A stretch of DNA of 64,000 nucleotides from Roseburia_D yibonii (GCF_014297335.1 NZ_JACOQH010000003.1:124001-188000), one strand, 5' to 3'. Shown: positions 49,851-58,156, counted from the first letter of the stretch. Notes: generated by a model not told the origin, from the sequence alone. Translations and numbers: made by a program.

Positions 49851-50822
49851 TTGAAAAGCAAAATATTAAGTGACTGCTATGAGCCGCTTATGGCAGACCA
49901 TCATTTTCTTCCGGCAGACGAATCTGCCAATGTCCGCTCCGTCGGGCAGTGCTGGACGCTTTCCCCGGAAGTCGGTGAGGGGTCCTACTGGATCTATGCC
50001 AAAAAAGATCTTTATGATATTAAGATCCATGATTTTCTTTTTTATGAAGACTGTTTTTTGGAATTTCCGATGCCGGAATGCCTTAGCATCACGCAGTACG
50101 AATCGATCTCCGGAGAAGAGCTCTCTCCGTACCGGCGGCTTTCCGCCGGCTGCATCAAGACTTTTATCGGCGGCTATGAACCATACAAAGCACTGATCCA
50201 CAAGCGGATCCCCATCCGTTCCATCGGGATCGAGATCATGCCCGCCTACTATGAGGATTATATGAAAAAGCAGTATCCGGGAGATTATGTAAACCCATTT
50301 ACCGCTTTTAAGGAAATTGACCAGACCATGGATTTTCCTGCCATGGCAAAGTTACTTTATGAAGTGAAAAATTACAGGGGCAGCGGGATCGCCGCCGGTC
50401 TCTACTATGAAGCCAAAGTTGCGGAAGCGGTTTCTCTTGTAGTCGAAGAACAAAAGAAGCTCGCCCACCGAAAAGAAAAAAAGCTGACCGCACAGGATAC
50501 GGCACAGCTTGAAAATGTCATCGCATATCTGAATGACCATTATGCGTTTGAGATTCCATTGGACCGGCTCGCCAGGATCGCCTGCATGGGCACGACCAAG
50601 CTGAAATCATCCTTTAAGCAGCTGACCGGCTGTACGATCACGGAATATATCCAGCAGCGCCGGATGAGTCAGGCGGAGCATCTGTTGATCAACACGGATT
50701 TTTCCATGGGACAGATCGCGGAGATGATCGGTTATTCCACCTCGAGCCGCTTTGCGGAACTGTTTCGCAAAAGCACCGGGATCCTTCCGGTGGAATACCG
50801 GAAACTGGCAAGGGAGAAATAA
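49851..50822 (+). CDS. AraC-family transcriptional activator of the ECF/ABC operon
   Basis: A 323-residue regulator. The last about 100 residues hold the two AraC helix-turn-helices (LDRLARIACMGTTKLKSSFK, then MSQAEHLLINTDFSMGQIAE with GYSTSSRFAELFRKSTG). The first about 215 residues have no recognised cupin motif and probably sense a ligand. The start is TTG 49851 with CAAGGAGGT eight bases upstream; it replaces an open frame running through the operator repeats. Divergence from the ECF/ABC operon indicates that it controls it. This AraC plus two exporter-fold ABC arrangement resembles YbtA with YbtP/YbtQ. Confidence 0.88.
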   Translation: MKSKILSDCYEPLMADHHFLPADESANVRSVGQCWTLSPEVGEGSYWIYAKKDLYDIKIHDFLFYEDCFLEFPMPECLSITQYESISGEELSPYRRLSAGCIKTFIGGYEPYKALIHKRIPIRSIGIEIMPAYYEDYMKKQYPGDYVNPFTAFKEIDQTMDFPAMAKLLYEVKNYRGSGIAAGLYYEAKVAEAVSLVVEEQKKLAHRKEKKLTAQDTAQLENVIAYLNDHYAFEIPLDRLARIACMGTTKLKSSFKQLTGCTITEYIQQRRMSQAEHLLINTDFSMGQIAEMIGYSTSSRFAELFRKSTGILPVEYRKLAREK

Positions 50823-50823
50823 A

Positions 50824-50869
50824 ATGTGCCCCGGGAGGCTGATTTTTCATCTGCCCGGGGCATTTTTTT
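50824..50869 (+). terminator. Terminator of the AraC gene
   Basis: TGCCCCGGG / CCCGGGGCA stem with a loop of about 18 bases, followed by seven T; it lies between two convergent genes. Confidence 0.85.
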
Positions 50870-50872
50870 ATG

Positions 50873-51835
50873 TTATCTTTCCAGATCAAAGATACTAAGC
50901 TGTTCTTCTTTTGACGGACTTACCTTTAACGATTTTACCTTCCGCTCCGTAATCCTGTCTTCTTCGTTAAGTACCCCGCAGAGTAGCGGCGCATTGGGAT
51001 CATACTTCTCACAGTTTTGGCGGACACGCTCTTTACTCACGTTTGCGTAACAGTATCTGCAGCCGTTCTTACAGGTGTCATACGTTCCGATTTCCACGCT
51101 TTCCACACAGCCGCATGCGGGTCTTTGATTTTTATCTTTTGCCGCTTTTATCGGATAACCGGCAAGTTCCTCGACCAGTGCTTTCTCGATACAGCAGCCG
51201 GGCGCGATCCCGCATTCTGTCAGATCTGTATGTTCCGCACAGCTTGCCACGGTCATTCCGTTCTTTTTTGCCATCTCACTCAGTTTTCCTGCAAAGTCCA
51301 TGAGATCCGTCTCTTTTAATTCATACGCATGGAGCTCTTCCATCTGTTTTTTGTTCTTCGCGTAAATATCAACAAAGCTGATCACGCACTTATGCGTATA
51401 ACCCTTTAACGCATCCGCGATCTGCGAAAACGCTTTTAAATGATACTCCGGCGTATAAGTTTCCGTAAACAGGATCGGGTCATACCGCCAGATCACCCGT
51501 CTGCTCCCGATCCTGTCCGACAGCCTCTGAAACACCGGGATCATTTTTTCTTTTTTGTGCGGGACGCCGCACTCCATGTCTTTTCCATATCCGGTCAGTG
51601 TGAACTGAAAATAGTACGGATATGCCGCCAGTTCATCCAGCCTGTCCAACATCGGCTCCGGATTCTTCGTCCAGAACACTATGCAGTCCACGACCTCCGG
51701 CGACAGGTCTATTTTACTGATCTGATGCGGATTCATCGGATTTCTGACATAAACAAAGCCAGCCTTTATCCGGTTGTAAAACCACTCGGAATAGTAATTC
51801 GGGATGTCTGTTCTGCGGCTTACGCTGAGGATCAT
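50873..51835 (-). CDS. DUF1848-family protein with C-terminal CX3CX2C motif
   Basis: A 320-residue protein starting MILSVSRRTDIP, the family opening, with IVFWTKNPEP and WRYDPILFT in the first half. Ten or so cysteines cluster in the second half: ASCAEHTDLTECGIAPGCC, then ACGCVE and finally CKNGCRYCYAN near residue 270. The last is the CX3CX2C spacing of radical SAM clusters and resembles spore-photoproduct-lyase-type CXXXCXXCYA, but sits at the C-terminal side instead of the start of a barrel. An iron-sulfur cluster is therefore likely, the reaction unknown. It is a single gene, with its own weak AGGAA box. Confidence 0.82.
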   Translation of the reverse strand: MILSVSRRTDIPNYYSEWFYNRIKAGFVYVRNPMNPHQISKIDLSPEVVDCIVFWTKNPEPMLDRLDELAAYPYYFQFTLTGYGKDMECGVPHKKEKMIPVFQRLSDRIGSRRVIWRYDPILFTETYTPEYHLKAFSQIADALKGYTHKCVISFVDIYAKNKKQMEELHAYELKETDLMDFAGKLSEMAKKNGMTVASCAEHTDLTECGIAPGCCIEKALVEELAGYPIKAAKDKNQRPACGCVESVEIGTYDTCKNGCRYCYANVSKERVRQNCEKYDPNAPLLCGVLNEEDRITERKVKSLKVSPSKEEQLSIFDLER

Positions 51836-51850
51836 GATGATTATTTCCTG

Positions 51851-52849
51851 TCAAATTTTCTTTTTCTTTAATACAACAACTGCGATAATTGCAACAATCC
51901 CAACACCGATCGCAATGACCACCGGCAAAGGCAACAGGCATGTCTGCTCTACGGTTTCCGTTTTAAGTACTTCACCACACACGGTACACTTGATCACTTT
52001 TTCGCCTTTACTGAATAATCGAGGTTCTTTCACTATCGTCCAGTCTCCCTCCTGATGTCCCAGTGCGTCTGTTTCTTCAATATAAGTATCGCCACATCTG
52101 CCACAGGTATATGTCGTAGATCCTTTTTCTGTGCAGGTAGGCTCTTTTGTATCCGTCACATCATAAGAATGTCCAAGAGCCGGAATCTCATCTGTTTTTG
52201 TAATTTCTGTATTGTTAACGTTATTATATGTAACAGATCCAGCATCGGTACAGGTCGCATCGGTGCGTTCTGTCTCCTGCCAGCCAGCTTCCCATTCATC
52301 CACCGTTACGCATTTTGTCTTATCAACGTAATATCCATCTTCCGTCTTGAAAAGACCATTTGATGTTTCTGCAGTTATACTCACGATCGTTCCTGCATCC
52401 AGTGCAGACACCTTATTGCTCTTTTTGTTTGTATCATACAGATCCACTGCGGTAGTCGTTACAAATTTGCCCGATGCTTCCGATTCTGTAATGACTACTT
52501 CGGTCTTTTTCTTTTCCTGTTTTGGCGGTGCTGTCGTTACCGTTCCAGAAGAAGTATCCGTTGTACTAGATGATGCGCTTTCTCCTGAATCCGAAGGTGC
52601 CTCTGCTGGTGTGTTAGTTGTTGTAGATGTGTCACCTCCTGCCAATCCTTCCCTCGCTACAGCCTCCTGCGAAACAGCACCACTTGCAATAGCTTCATCC
52701 AACAGTCCTTCTTCTCTTAAAGCGTCAATCGCATTGTCTAAACTTCCTGGTCTTGTATCCGCATATACTACATTTCCCACTCCAACGACTGATACTCCCA
52801 CCATCAGCGCACACGCAATATTTCTGAATTTCTTGTAATATTTTTTCAT
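51851..52849 (-). CDS. Membrane-anchored surface protein with SH3-like domain and Cys-pair repeats
   Basis: About 330 residues. A signal peptide (MKKYYKKFRNIACALMVGV, cleavage after VVYA) is followed by a helical segment, a Thr/Ser/Pro-rich linker (about 70-120), a bacterial SH3-like region (VDLYDTNKKSNKVSALDAG, about 140-185), and three short repeats with the theme C-T-x-x-G-S-x-x-Y and A-L-G-H (about 200-290), one with two CxxC pairs (CGRCG; CTVCG in the last). It ends in a membrane helix and KKKKI; no LPXTG is seen, so anchoring is by the helix. Two starts are possible; I choose 52849, and 52864 is the alternative. Function unknown, possibly cell-wall contact. Confidence 0.72.
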   Translation of the reverse strand: MKKYYKKFRNIACALMVGVSVVGVGNVVYADTRPGSLDNAIDALREEGLLDEAIASGAVSQEAVAREGLAGGDTSTTTNTPAEAPSDSGESASSSTTDTSSGTVTTAPPKQEKKKTEVVITESEASGKFVTTTAVDLYDTNKKSNKVSALDAGTIVSITAETSNGLFKTEDGYYVDKTKCVTVDEWEAGWQETERTDATCTDAGSVTYNNVNNTEITKTDEIPALGHSYDVTDTKEPTCTEKGSTTYTCGRCGDTYIEETDALGHQEGDWTIVKEPRLFSKGEKVIKCTVCGEVLKTETVEQTCLLPLPVVIAIGVGIVAIIAVVVLKKKKI

Positions 52850-53152
52850 AAACTCCCGTATCATATCATTCCCTGTGTGGTAAAACATGAGTTTCTCCCA
52901 CACATTCCTTTCATTTTTATTTTATATGGCTGCCATGTATTCTATAGCACTTGCTTGTAAATATCAAAGTCTCATAATTCAGGGAACTGTCAGTTTTTTA
53001 TTATTATCTATCTTTCATAATTTGTCAATTTTTTCAATTAAATTATCTAATCAAATGTAGATGAAACTGCCAATATATACTATTCTGCACTTTCTAAAAT
53101 TTCTGATACTATCGAAAAAATCTCTCTAAAGTTTTCAAATTTTGCTTTTTCT
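52850..53152. other. AT-rich intergenic stretch upstream of the surface-protein gene
   Basis: A 303-base gap. A minus-strand promoter is possible: TTGACA (53023-53028), 17-base spacer, AATAAT (53000-53005), giving a leader of about 140 bases. No gene or stable hairpin was found in the remainder. Confidence 0.45.
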
Positions 53153-53449
53153 TTAGAATATCTTCGTAATATCCTGATTCCGATTAACCACCCGGTAAAT
53201 CTCCACATACTCTTTTCCAATCTTATACAGCACAACGTAATTCCCACAAATCACATATTTATAATCCGTCCGAAAGCTGACCCTCTTAGCAAGATCCGCT
53301 CCCATATATGGAAACTGCTGTATGTTCTCAATTCGAGCATATATCTCCTGAATGGTTTTTACTGCCATTTCTTCACTGTCTTCGGCAATATACGCTTTAA
53401 TATTCTTCAAGTCCTCTACCACAATAGGGTTAATCCGTAATTTCATCAT
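53153..53449 (-). CDS. RelE/ParE-family toxin
   Basis: A 98-residue toxin of the RelE/ParE superfamily: LRINPIVVEDLKNIKAYIAE at the start, IENIQQFPYMG in the middle, and the C-terminal strand pattern YKYVICGNYVVLYKIGKEYV followed by IYRVVNRNQDITKIF. The Arg in the YRV segment fits the family active region. It follows the antitoxin gene by three bases. RelE-type members cut ribosome-bound mRNA and ParE-type poison gyrase; the sequence does not decide, though the YoeB/RelE-like ending favours mRNA cleavage. Confidence 0.88.
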   Translation of the reverse strand: MMKLRINPIVVEDLKNIKAYIAEDSEEMAVKTIQEIYARIENIQQFPYMGADLAKRVSFRTDYKYVICGNYVVLYKIGKEYVEIYRVVNRNQDITKIF

Positions 53450-53452
53450 ATG

Positions 53453-53701
53453 CTATACCCCGACAGATTTCTTCAGTTCGTCCAAACTCATCCAGGCACT
53501 TTCATCCTTAACTGCTTCTTCTGCTTCCTGCAACTTCATCAACAGCTTTTTCTCAGCCCTCTCGTGCTCATAATCCTCAATATCCATAACCACAAACTTG
53601 CCTCTACCATTTTTTGTTAAAAACACAGGCTCTCCAATCTGACAATTTTTCAGTACTTCATTATAATTTCTTAAATCTGATACAGGTAATATATTCGGCA
53701 T
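53453..53701 (-). CDS. Phd/YefM-family antitoxin
   Basis: An 82-residue antitoxin. The N-terminal DNA-binding fold of Phd/YefM is clear (ILPVSDLRNYNEVLKN, GEPVFLTKNGRGKFVVMDIE), followed by an acidic helical tail that would neutralise the toxin encoded downstream. It has an AAGGAAAGG box and a strong promoter at 53746-53774, which overlaps a long inverted repeat, the expected site for autorepression. Confidence 0.9.
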   Translation of the reverse strand: MPNILPVSDLRNYNEVLKNCQIGEPVFLTKNGRGKFVVMDIEDYEHERAEKKLLMKLQEAEEAVKDESAWMSLDELKKSVGV

Positions 53702-53745
53702 AAAATCGACTTCCTTTCCTTAATATAATTTCTTTATTTATATAC

Positions 53746-53792
53746 ATTATACGAAAGAAAGCTGTAAAATTCAACGTGAAATTTTACAGCTT
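53746..53792 (-). promoter_or_regulatory. Promoter and overlapping operator-like palindrome of the toxin-antitoxin genes
   Basis: Minus strand: TTGAAT (53769-53774), 17-base spacer, TATAAT (53746-53751). An inverted repeat with 13-base arms, AAGCTGTAAAATT / AATTTTACAGCTT (53759-53792), covers the -35 and part of the spacer. YefM-type antitoxins autoregulate at such palindromes. Confidence 0.6.
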
Positions 53793-53828
53793 CTAATTTT
53801 AAATTTTATACTCTTGTCCTCTATGCAG

Positions 53829-53866
53829 AAAGCACCCTGTAAACAAATGGTTTACAAGGTGCTTTC
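53829..53866. terminator. Long hairpin downstream of gdhA, possible terminator
   Basis: AAAGCACC-C-TGTAAAC pairs with GTTTACA-A-GGTGCTTT around a five-base loop. No proper T-run follows on the gdhA strand, so termination is uncertain. Its TGTAAA/TTTACA core is shared with the palindrome 40 bases away. Confidence 0.5.
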
Positions 53867-53954
53867 CCTTATTTACAAATCATATGAAATTCAAAATGTC
53901 TTGCACGTCAATCTCATTCTCCGCTTATAATCGAATTCGCTATGTATTCACAGA

Positions 53955-55289
53955 TTAGCAAACACCCTGAGCCAGCATAGCATCAGCAACTTTTTCGAAG
54001 CCGGCAATGTTTGCACCTGCAACATAGTTTCCTTCCTGTCCATAACGTTTTGCAGCGTCATCGATATTGTGGTAGATATTTACCATGATGCCCTTTAATT
54101 TTGCATCTACTTCTTCGAAGGTCCAGCTTAAACGCTCAGAGTTCTGAGACATTTCCAGTGCGGATGTAGCAACACCACCTGCGTTTGCAGCTTTACCCGG
54201 AACAAATAATACCTTGTTGTCCTGAAGATATTTGGTAGCTTCTTCGGTTGTCGGCATGTTTGCACCTTCGCATACAGCCATGCATCCGTTTGCAACGAGC
54301 TGTTTTGCGTCTTCGATGTCAAGTTCGTTCTGTGTTGCACACGGAAGAGCAACATCGCATTTTACGCTCCATACGCCACGGCCTTCATGATACTGTGCGC
54401 TTGGTCTTGCAGCTGCGTATTCAGTAAGTCTTGCTCTCTTTACTTCTTTTACTTCTTTTAATAATGCAACGTCGATTCCTTCCGGATCATAGATCCAGCC
54501 TGTAGAATCAGAGCAGGTAACCGGCTTTCCGCCTAACTGCTGTGCTTTCTGGATCGCATAGATCGCAACATTACCGGCACCGGAAACAGCGATGGTCTTT
54601 CCAGCGATGTCTGTGCCATGGCATTTTAATAATTCTTCTGTCATGTATAAAAGTCCGTATCCGGTTGCTTCGGTACGAGCGAGGGATCCACCGTAGCTTA
54701 ATCCCTTTCCGGTCAGAACGCCTTCATACATTCCACGGATTCTCTTGTACTGTCCGAACATGTAGCCGATCTCTCTTGCACCTGTTCCGATATCTCCGGC
54801 AGGAACGTCAACGTCTGCTCCGATATATTTGCATAATTCTGTCATAAAGCTCTGGCAGAATGCCATTACTTCACGGTCAGATTTTCCCTTCGGATCGAAG
54901 TCAGAACCACCTTTACCACCACCGATCGGAAGTCCGGTCAGGGAGTTTTTAAAGATCTGCTCAAATCCAAGGAATTTAATGATGCCAATATTTACAGATG
55001 GATGAAGTCTTAAACCTCCCTTGTACGGTCCAATGGAGTTGTTGAACTGTACACGGTATCCGGTGTTCACCTGAACCTGTCCCTTGTCATCTACCCACGG
55101 CACACGGAACTTGAACTGTCTGTCCGGCTCTGTCAGTCTCTCTAACAATGCTTCCTTGCGGTATTTCTCCTCATTTGCTTCAATTACCGGTCTTAAAGAT
55201 TCCAGTACTTCATCAACAGCCTGAAGGAATTCCGGTTCAGACGCATTTTTTGTTTTTACTCTCTCGAGCACTTCATCAACGTAGCTCAT
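53955..55289 (-). CDS. gdhA: NADP-type glutamate dehydrogenase
   Basis: Interconverts 2-oxoglutarate plus ammonia and glutamate; main ammonia assimilation route in many Clostridia. The 444 residues fit the hexameric class. Substrate-site motifs are intact: GYRVQFNNSIGPYKGGLRLHP, the catalytic LPIGGGKGGSDFDPKGKS, PAGDIGTGAREIGYM and the nucleotide fold SGAGNVAIYAIQKAQQLG. An AAAGGAG box precedes the ATG. Promoter at 55340-55368. Its codon use (many CA-, GCA- and preferred codons) suggests high expression. Confidence 0.96.
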   Translation of the reverse strand: MSYVDEVLERVKTKNASEPEFLQAVDEVLESLRPVIEANEEKYRKEALLERLTEPDRQFKFRVPWVDDKGQVQVNTGYRVQFNNSIGPYKGGLRLHPSVNIGIIKFLGFEQIFKNSLTGLPIGGGKGGSDFDPKGKSDREVMAFCQSFMTELCKYIGADVDVPAGDIGTGAREIGYMFGQYKRIRGMYEGVLTGKGLSYGGSLARTEATGYGLLYMTEELLKCHGTDIAGKTIAVSGAGNVAIYAIQKAQQLGGKPVTCSDSTGWIYDPEGIDVALLKEVKEVKRARLTEYAAARPSAQYHEGRGVWSVKCDVALPCATQNELDIEDAKQLVANGCMAVCEGANMPTTEEATKYLQDNKVLFVPGKAANAGGVATSALEMSQNSERLSWTFEEVDAKLKGIMVNIYHNIDDAAKRYGQEGNYVAGANIAGFEKVADAMLAQGVC

Positions 55290-55339
55290 ATTTTCTAATC
55301 TCCTTTATGTAATTTTGATTTATATACATCAACATTTTT

Positions 55340-55368
55340 ATTTTATTAGTTTTTTTTCGAAATAGCAA
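55340..55368 (-). promoter_or_regulatory. Promoter of gdhA
   Basis: Minus strand: TTGCTA (55363-55368), 17-base spacer, TAAAAT (55340-55345), about 50 bases before the start codon. Confidence 0.55.
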
Positions 55369-55486
55369 CTGCTTTTCTACCAGTTTTTGTTTGTTTTTTC
55401 TGATTTTTTTTATTATTTCTTTCTTCTTTGTCAGCATTATTCCATATGATTATGTTGGTAAAAACTTCAGTTTATAATAATCATTC

Positions 55487-56083
55487 TCAGTCTTCGATGA
55501 TCCGTCCCTTCACTGCATTTGGCGCGATCATTTTTTTATAGGCATACTGCCACAGTTCTTCGGATCCTTCCGCCGTCTTTTTGTTTCTTCCAAGGATCTG
55601 GGAAAGATGCACTCCATGTTCCAGCCATGCCTTTCCGTCTGTGGCATCGTTTAACATGACCGGCTGGATGTTGTCCATCGTATGGGCAAAGTTCGCTTCC
55701 GGCGTCTCATATGCCTCAAACTCTTCCCACAGCGCCATCAGTTTTTCGCCCTGTTCTTCTGGAAGCAAGCCGAAAATGCGCTTTGCCGCTTTTTCCTCCC
55801 TCTCACGCTGCGTCTTTTTTCCCTCTTCATCATAAGCATAGGTGTCACCCGCATCGATTTCGACCAGATCATGGATCAAAAGCATCATAACGGTCTTTAA
55901 AACATCTATTTTTTCATTGGCATACTCCGCGAGCAACACGGTCATGATCGCCATATGCCATGCATGTTCCGCATCGTTTTCCTTCCGCTCGCCATCGGTG
56001 AGATAGGTCTGTCTTCCGATAAATTTTTCTTTGTCGATCTCCCGGAAAAAATCAAACTGTTTCTCTAATCTCTCATTGTCCAT
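55487..56083 (-). CDS. HD-domain phosphohydrolase (YfbR/HDDC2-like)
   Basis: A 198-residue HD protein. Metal ligands are visible as His in DAEHAWHMAIM, the HD pair in LIHDLVEIDAGDTYAYDE, and a later Asp (FAHTMDNIQPV). Such proteins are 5'-deoxynucleotidases or related nucleotide phosphatases; substrate not determinable here. ATG 56083 has GAGAAGG upstream, and the open frame beyond it lacks support. It follows the Rpn remnant by about 24 bases. Confidence 0.85.
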   Translation of the reverse strand: MDNERLEKQFDFFREIDKEKFIGRQTYLTDGERKENDAEHAWHMAIMTVLLAEYANEKIDVLKTVMMLLIHDLVEIDAGDTYAYDEEGKKTQREREEKAAKRIFGLLPEEQGEKLMALWEEFEAYETPEANFAHTMDNIQPVMLNDATDGKAWLEHGVHLSQILGRNKKTAEGSEELWQYAYKKMIAPNAVKGRIIED

Positions 56084-56107
56084 CTTTTTCCTTCTCCCAG
56101 TTATCAC

Positions 56108-56500
56108 TTATCCTATTTTCTGCCGGACGCAAGCTTCATATACTGCTTTCCAGTCATACTCCGGCGCAAATGCCTCTGCTGCTTCACAGATAGATTGTAC
56201 TTTTGAAAAGTCTTCTTCCAGTTCCTCCGCGATCACCTCCGGTTTTTTCCCTTTTTTCAGTTTTGTGCAGATCAGCTGAATACGCACCTGTTCCTCTCCA
56301 ACAAGCTTGCCCTGCTCGATCCCGGCTGCTACGCCTTCCTCATAGCTCTGCTGTCCCAGCTGGCGCAGGGTCTCTTCCTCATCATATTCAAAGATACACA
56401 TCGCTATGGCCTCCTCCCTGTATTTTAACAGGAAATCCCGCAGGATTCCTTCCCTGATGCAGGTATCCACCGTATGTTTTACCGCTTCTTCCCGTCCCAT
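56108..56500 (-). pseudogene. C-terminal remnant of an Rpn/PD-(D/E)XK transposase-family protein
   Basis: A 130-residue frame resembling only the C-terminal part of Rpn recombination-promoting nucleases, which are about 300 residues: FLLKYREEAIAMCIFEYDEE, then QQSYEEGVAAGIEQGKLVGE (the G-x-x-x-G-x-x-x-G helical end) and a short tail. The nuclease core with its PD-(D/E)XK residues is absent, and no ribosome binding site precedes the ATG. It is most likely a decayed piece. No terminal inverted repeats were found. Confidence 0.65.
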
Positions 56501-56575
56501 GCTTTTATATATTTATCTTAGCACACGCCGATTATTGGGACAAATTAAATTATTATAAATAATTCCTCAAAGACC

Positions 56576-56613
56576 GACAAAATGAGCGGTCTGCATCAAC
56601 TCAGGCCGCTCAT
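56576..56613 (-). terminator. Terminator of the fatty-acid synthesis operon
   Basis: Minus strand: ATGAGCGG-C-CTG pairs with CAG-A-CCGCTCAT (56582-56613), then TTTTGTC; the inner mismatch weakens it. It lies about 65 bases after the MarR stop codon. Confidence 0.6.
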
Positions 56614-56676
56614 CTTGCTTCATTATTGTATTGTATATTGTAAAATTATTGCCACAACTCACACGACACGTTTCCT

Positions 56677-57150
56677 TTAGGAAAACATATCGTTCATCAA
56701 CTCTCCGATCTTATAATTGATCTGGAAAGAATCCTTTAATTTACCGAGTACGTCGATGAGGAAACGGATCTCCTCCTCGGAAAGTCCCTGTGTCACCCGC
56801 TCGATCAATATCTTATGAAAATTTTCATGGTGATGATAAGCGCGCACCCCTTTGTCTGTGAGGGAAATCTGCACGACACGTTTATCCTCTTCGCTTCGTT
56901 TTCGGTTTACATAACTCTTCTTTTCTAAACCGTTCATGGACTTTGTAAGCGTCCCGGTCGTAATGGACAACTGTCTGGCGATCTCCGTCATCTTTTTGGG
57001 CTCCCCGATCCCGATGGCTTCGATCACATGCATATCATTTGTCGTGATATCCTTGAATTCTCCGGTTATTAAGGATTTTGACTCAATCTCCATAATATCC
57101 TTCATGATCCATACCAGCAATCTGCTCAGTGTTTCTTCTCTATTGCCCAT
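56677..57150 (-). CDS. MarR-family regulator of fatty-acid synthesis (FabT-like)
   Basis: A 157-residue winged-helix regulator: IGIGEPKKMTEIARQLSITT and GTLTKSMNGLEKKSYVNR form the HTH, RSEEDKRVVQISLTDKG the wing. Its gene is the last of the fab operon, 13 bases after fabH. In Firmicutes FabT is a MarR protein in fab clusters, repressing them with acyl-ACP as co-repressor; that role is inferred from position, and its place at the 3' end differs from the usual 5' location. A GAGGAG box precedes the start. Its DNA site was not identified since the operon promoter is outside the window. Confidence 0.88.
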   Translation of the reverse strand: MGNREETLSRLLVWIMKDIMEIESKSLITGEFKDITTNDMHVIEAIGIGEPKKMTEIARQLSITTGTLTKSMNGLEKKSYVNRKRSEEDKRVVQISLTDKGVRAYHHHENFHKILIERVTQGLSEEEIRFLIDVLGKLKDSFQINYKIGELMNDMFS

Positions 57151-57163
57151 TTATCTTTCTCCT

Positions 57164-58135
57164 CTACCAGGTAAGTACCGCAGCGCCCCAGGTAAGTCCT
57201 CCGCCAAAGCCCGCAAGGACTATGGTATCTCCCCTCTTTATCCTTCCGCTCTTGTTCAGATCATCCAGAAGGATCGGCACACTTGCTGCTGATATATTAC
57301 CACATTTTTGGAGATTTGCGGGAAATTTTTCAATCGGCTGGTGCAGTCTTTTTGCCACCGACTCAATAATACGGATATTTGCCTGATGCAGGACGAAATG
57401 ATCTACCTGATCCGGCTCGATTCCCGCCTCCCGGATTGCCCGGGAAATGACATCCGGTACGGTGCGTACCGCAAATTTATATACTGCCTGCCCGTCCATA
57501 TGTACATACGCCGGTACAGGTTTTGTCTGTTCCACATAAGGATTCACGATCGGTCTGCCATCGCAGAGGAGTGCCTCGCCGCGCGCACCGTCAGAACCCT
57601 GCACAAGGCTTTTGATCCCCGCATCGCCAGGTTCTTCTTTTATCACCGCCGCTCCGGCTCCATCTCCGAACAGAACGCAGGTTGACCGGTCTTCCCAGTC
57701 CATGATCTTTGAAAGCGTCTCCGCCCCGATCACGAGCGCGTTTTTGTACTGCCCGCTCTTTAAATACGCATATGCCGTATTTAACGCAAACAGAAATCCG
57801 GAACACGCGGCGCAGATATCGAATGCCACCGCGTTTACCGCTCCAAGCTCCCGCTGTACCTCGCAGGCAAGCGACGGGATCACATGATCCGGCGTGATCG
57901 TTGCCGCCAGGATCAGATCGATCTCTTCCGGTGCAAGCTTCGCCTCGGAAAGCGCGCTTTTTGCCGCCTCGGTCGAAAGAAACGTTGTCGTCTCCTCCGT
58001 AACCAGATGGCGGGTCTCTATCCCGGTTCTGCTCCTGATCCATTCATCGGATGTATCCATGATCCGGCTGAGATCATCATTGGAAACACAGTGCCTGGGA
58101 AGACAGCTTCCCGTTCCACATATTTTAATTGCCAT
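57164..58135 (-). CDS. fabH: 3-oxoacyl-ACP synthase III
   Basis: Condenses acetyl-CoA (or branched acyl-CoA) with malonyl-ACP to begin each fatty acid. The 323-residue thiolase fold has Cys111 in DICAACSGFLFAL, His in FVLHQANIRII and Asn in CGNISAASVPILLDD, the full catalytic triad. DEWIRSRTGIETRH binds the CoA. It starts 21 bases after the accDA stop with AGAGGAG. In other Clostridia fabH often leads the operon; here it is near the end. Confidence 0.96.
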   Translation of the reverse strand: MAIKICGTGSCLPRHCVSNDDLSRIMDTSDEWIRSRTGIETRHLVTEETTTFLSTEAAKSALSEAKLAPEEIDLILAATITPDHVIPSLACEVQRELGAVNAVAFDICAACSGFLFALNTAYAYLKSGQYKNALVIGAETLSKIMDWEDRSTCVLFGDGAGAAVIKEEPGDAGIKSLVQGSDGARGEALLCDGRPIVNPYVEQTKPVPAYVHMDGQAVYKFAVRTVPDVISRAIREAGIEPDQVDHFVLHQANIRIIESVAKRLHQPIEKFPANLQKCGNISAASVPILLDDLNKSGRIKRGDTIVLAGFGGGLTWGAAVLTW

Positions 58136-58156
58136 ATTGATTTGTCTCCTCTGTTG

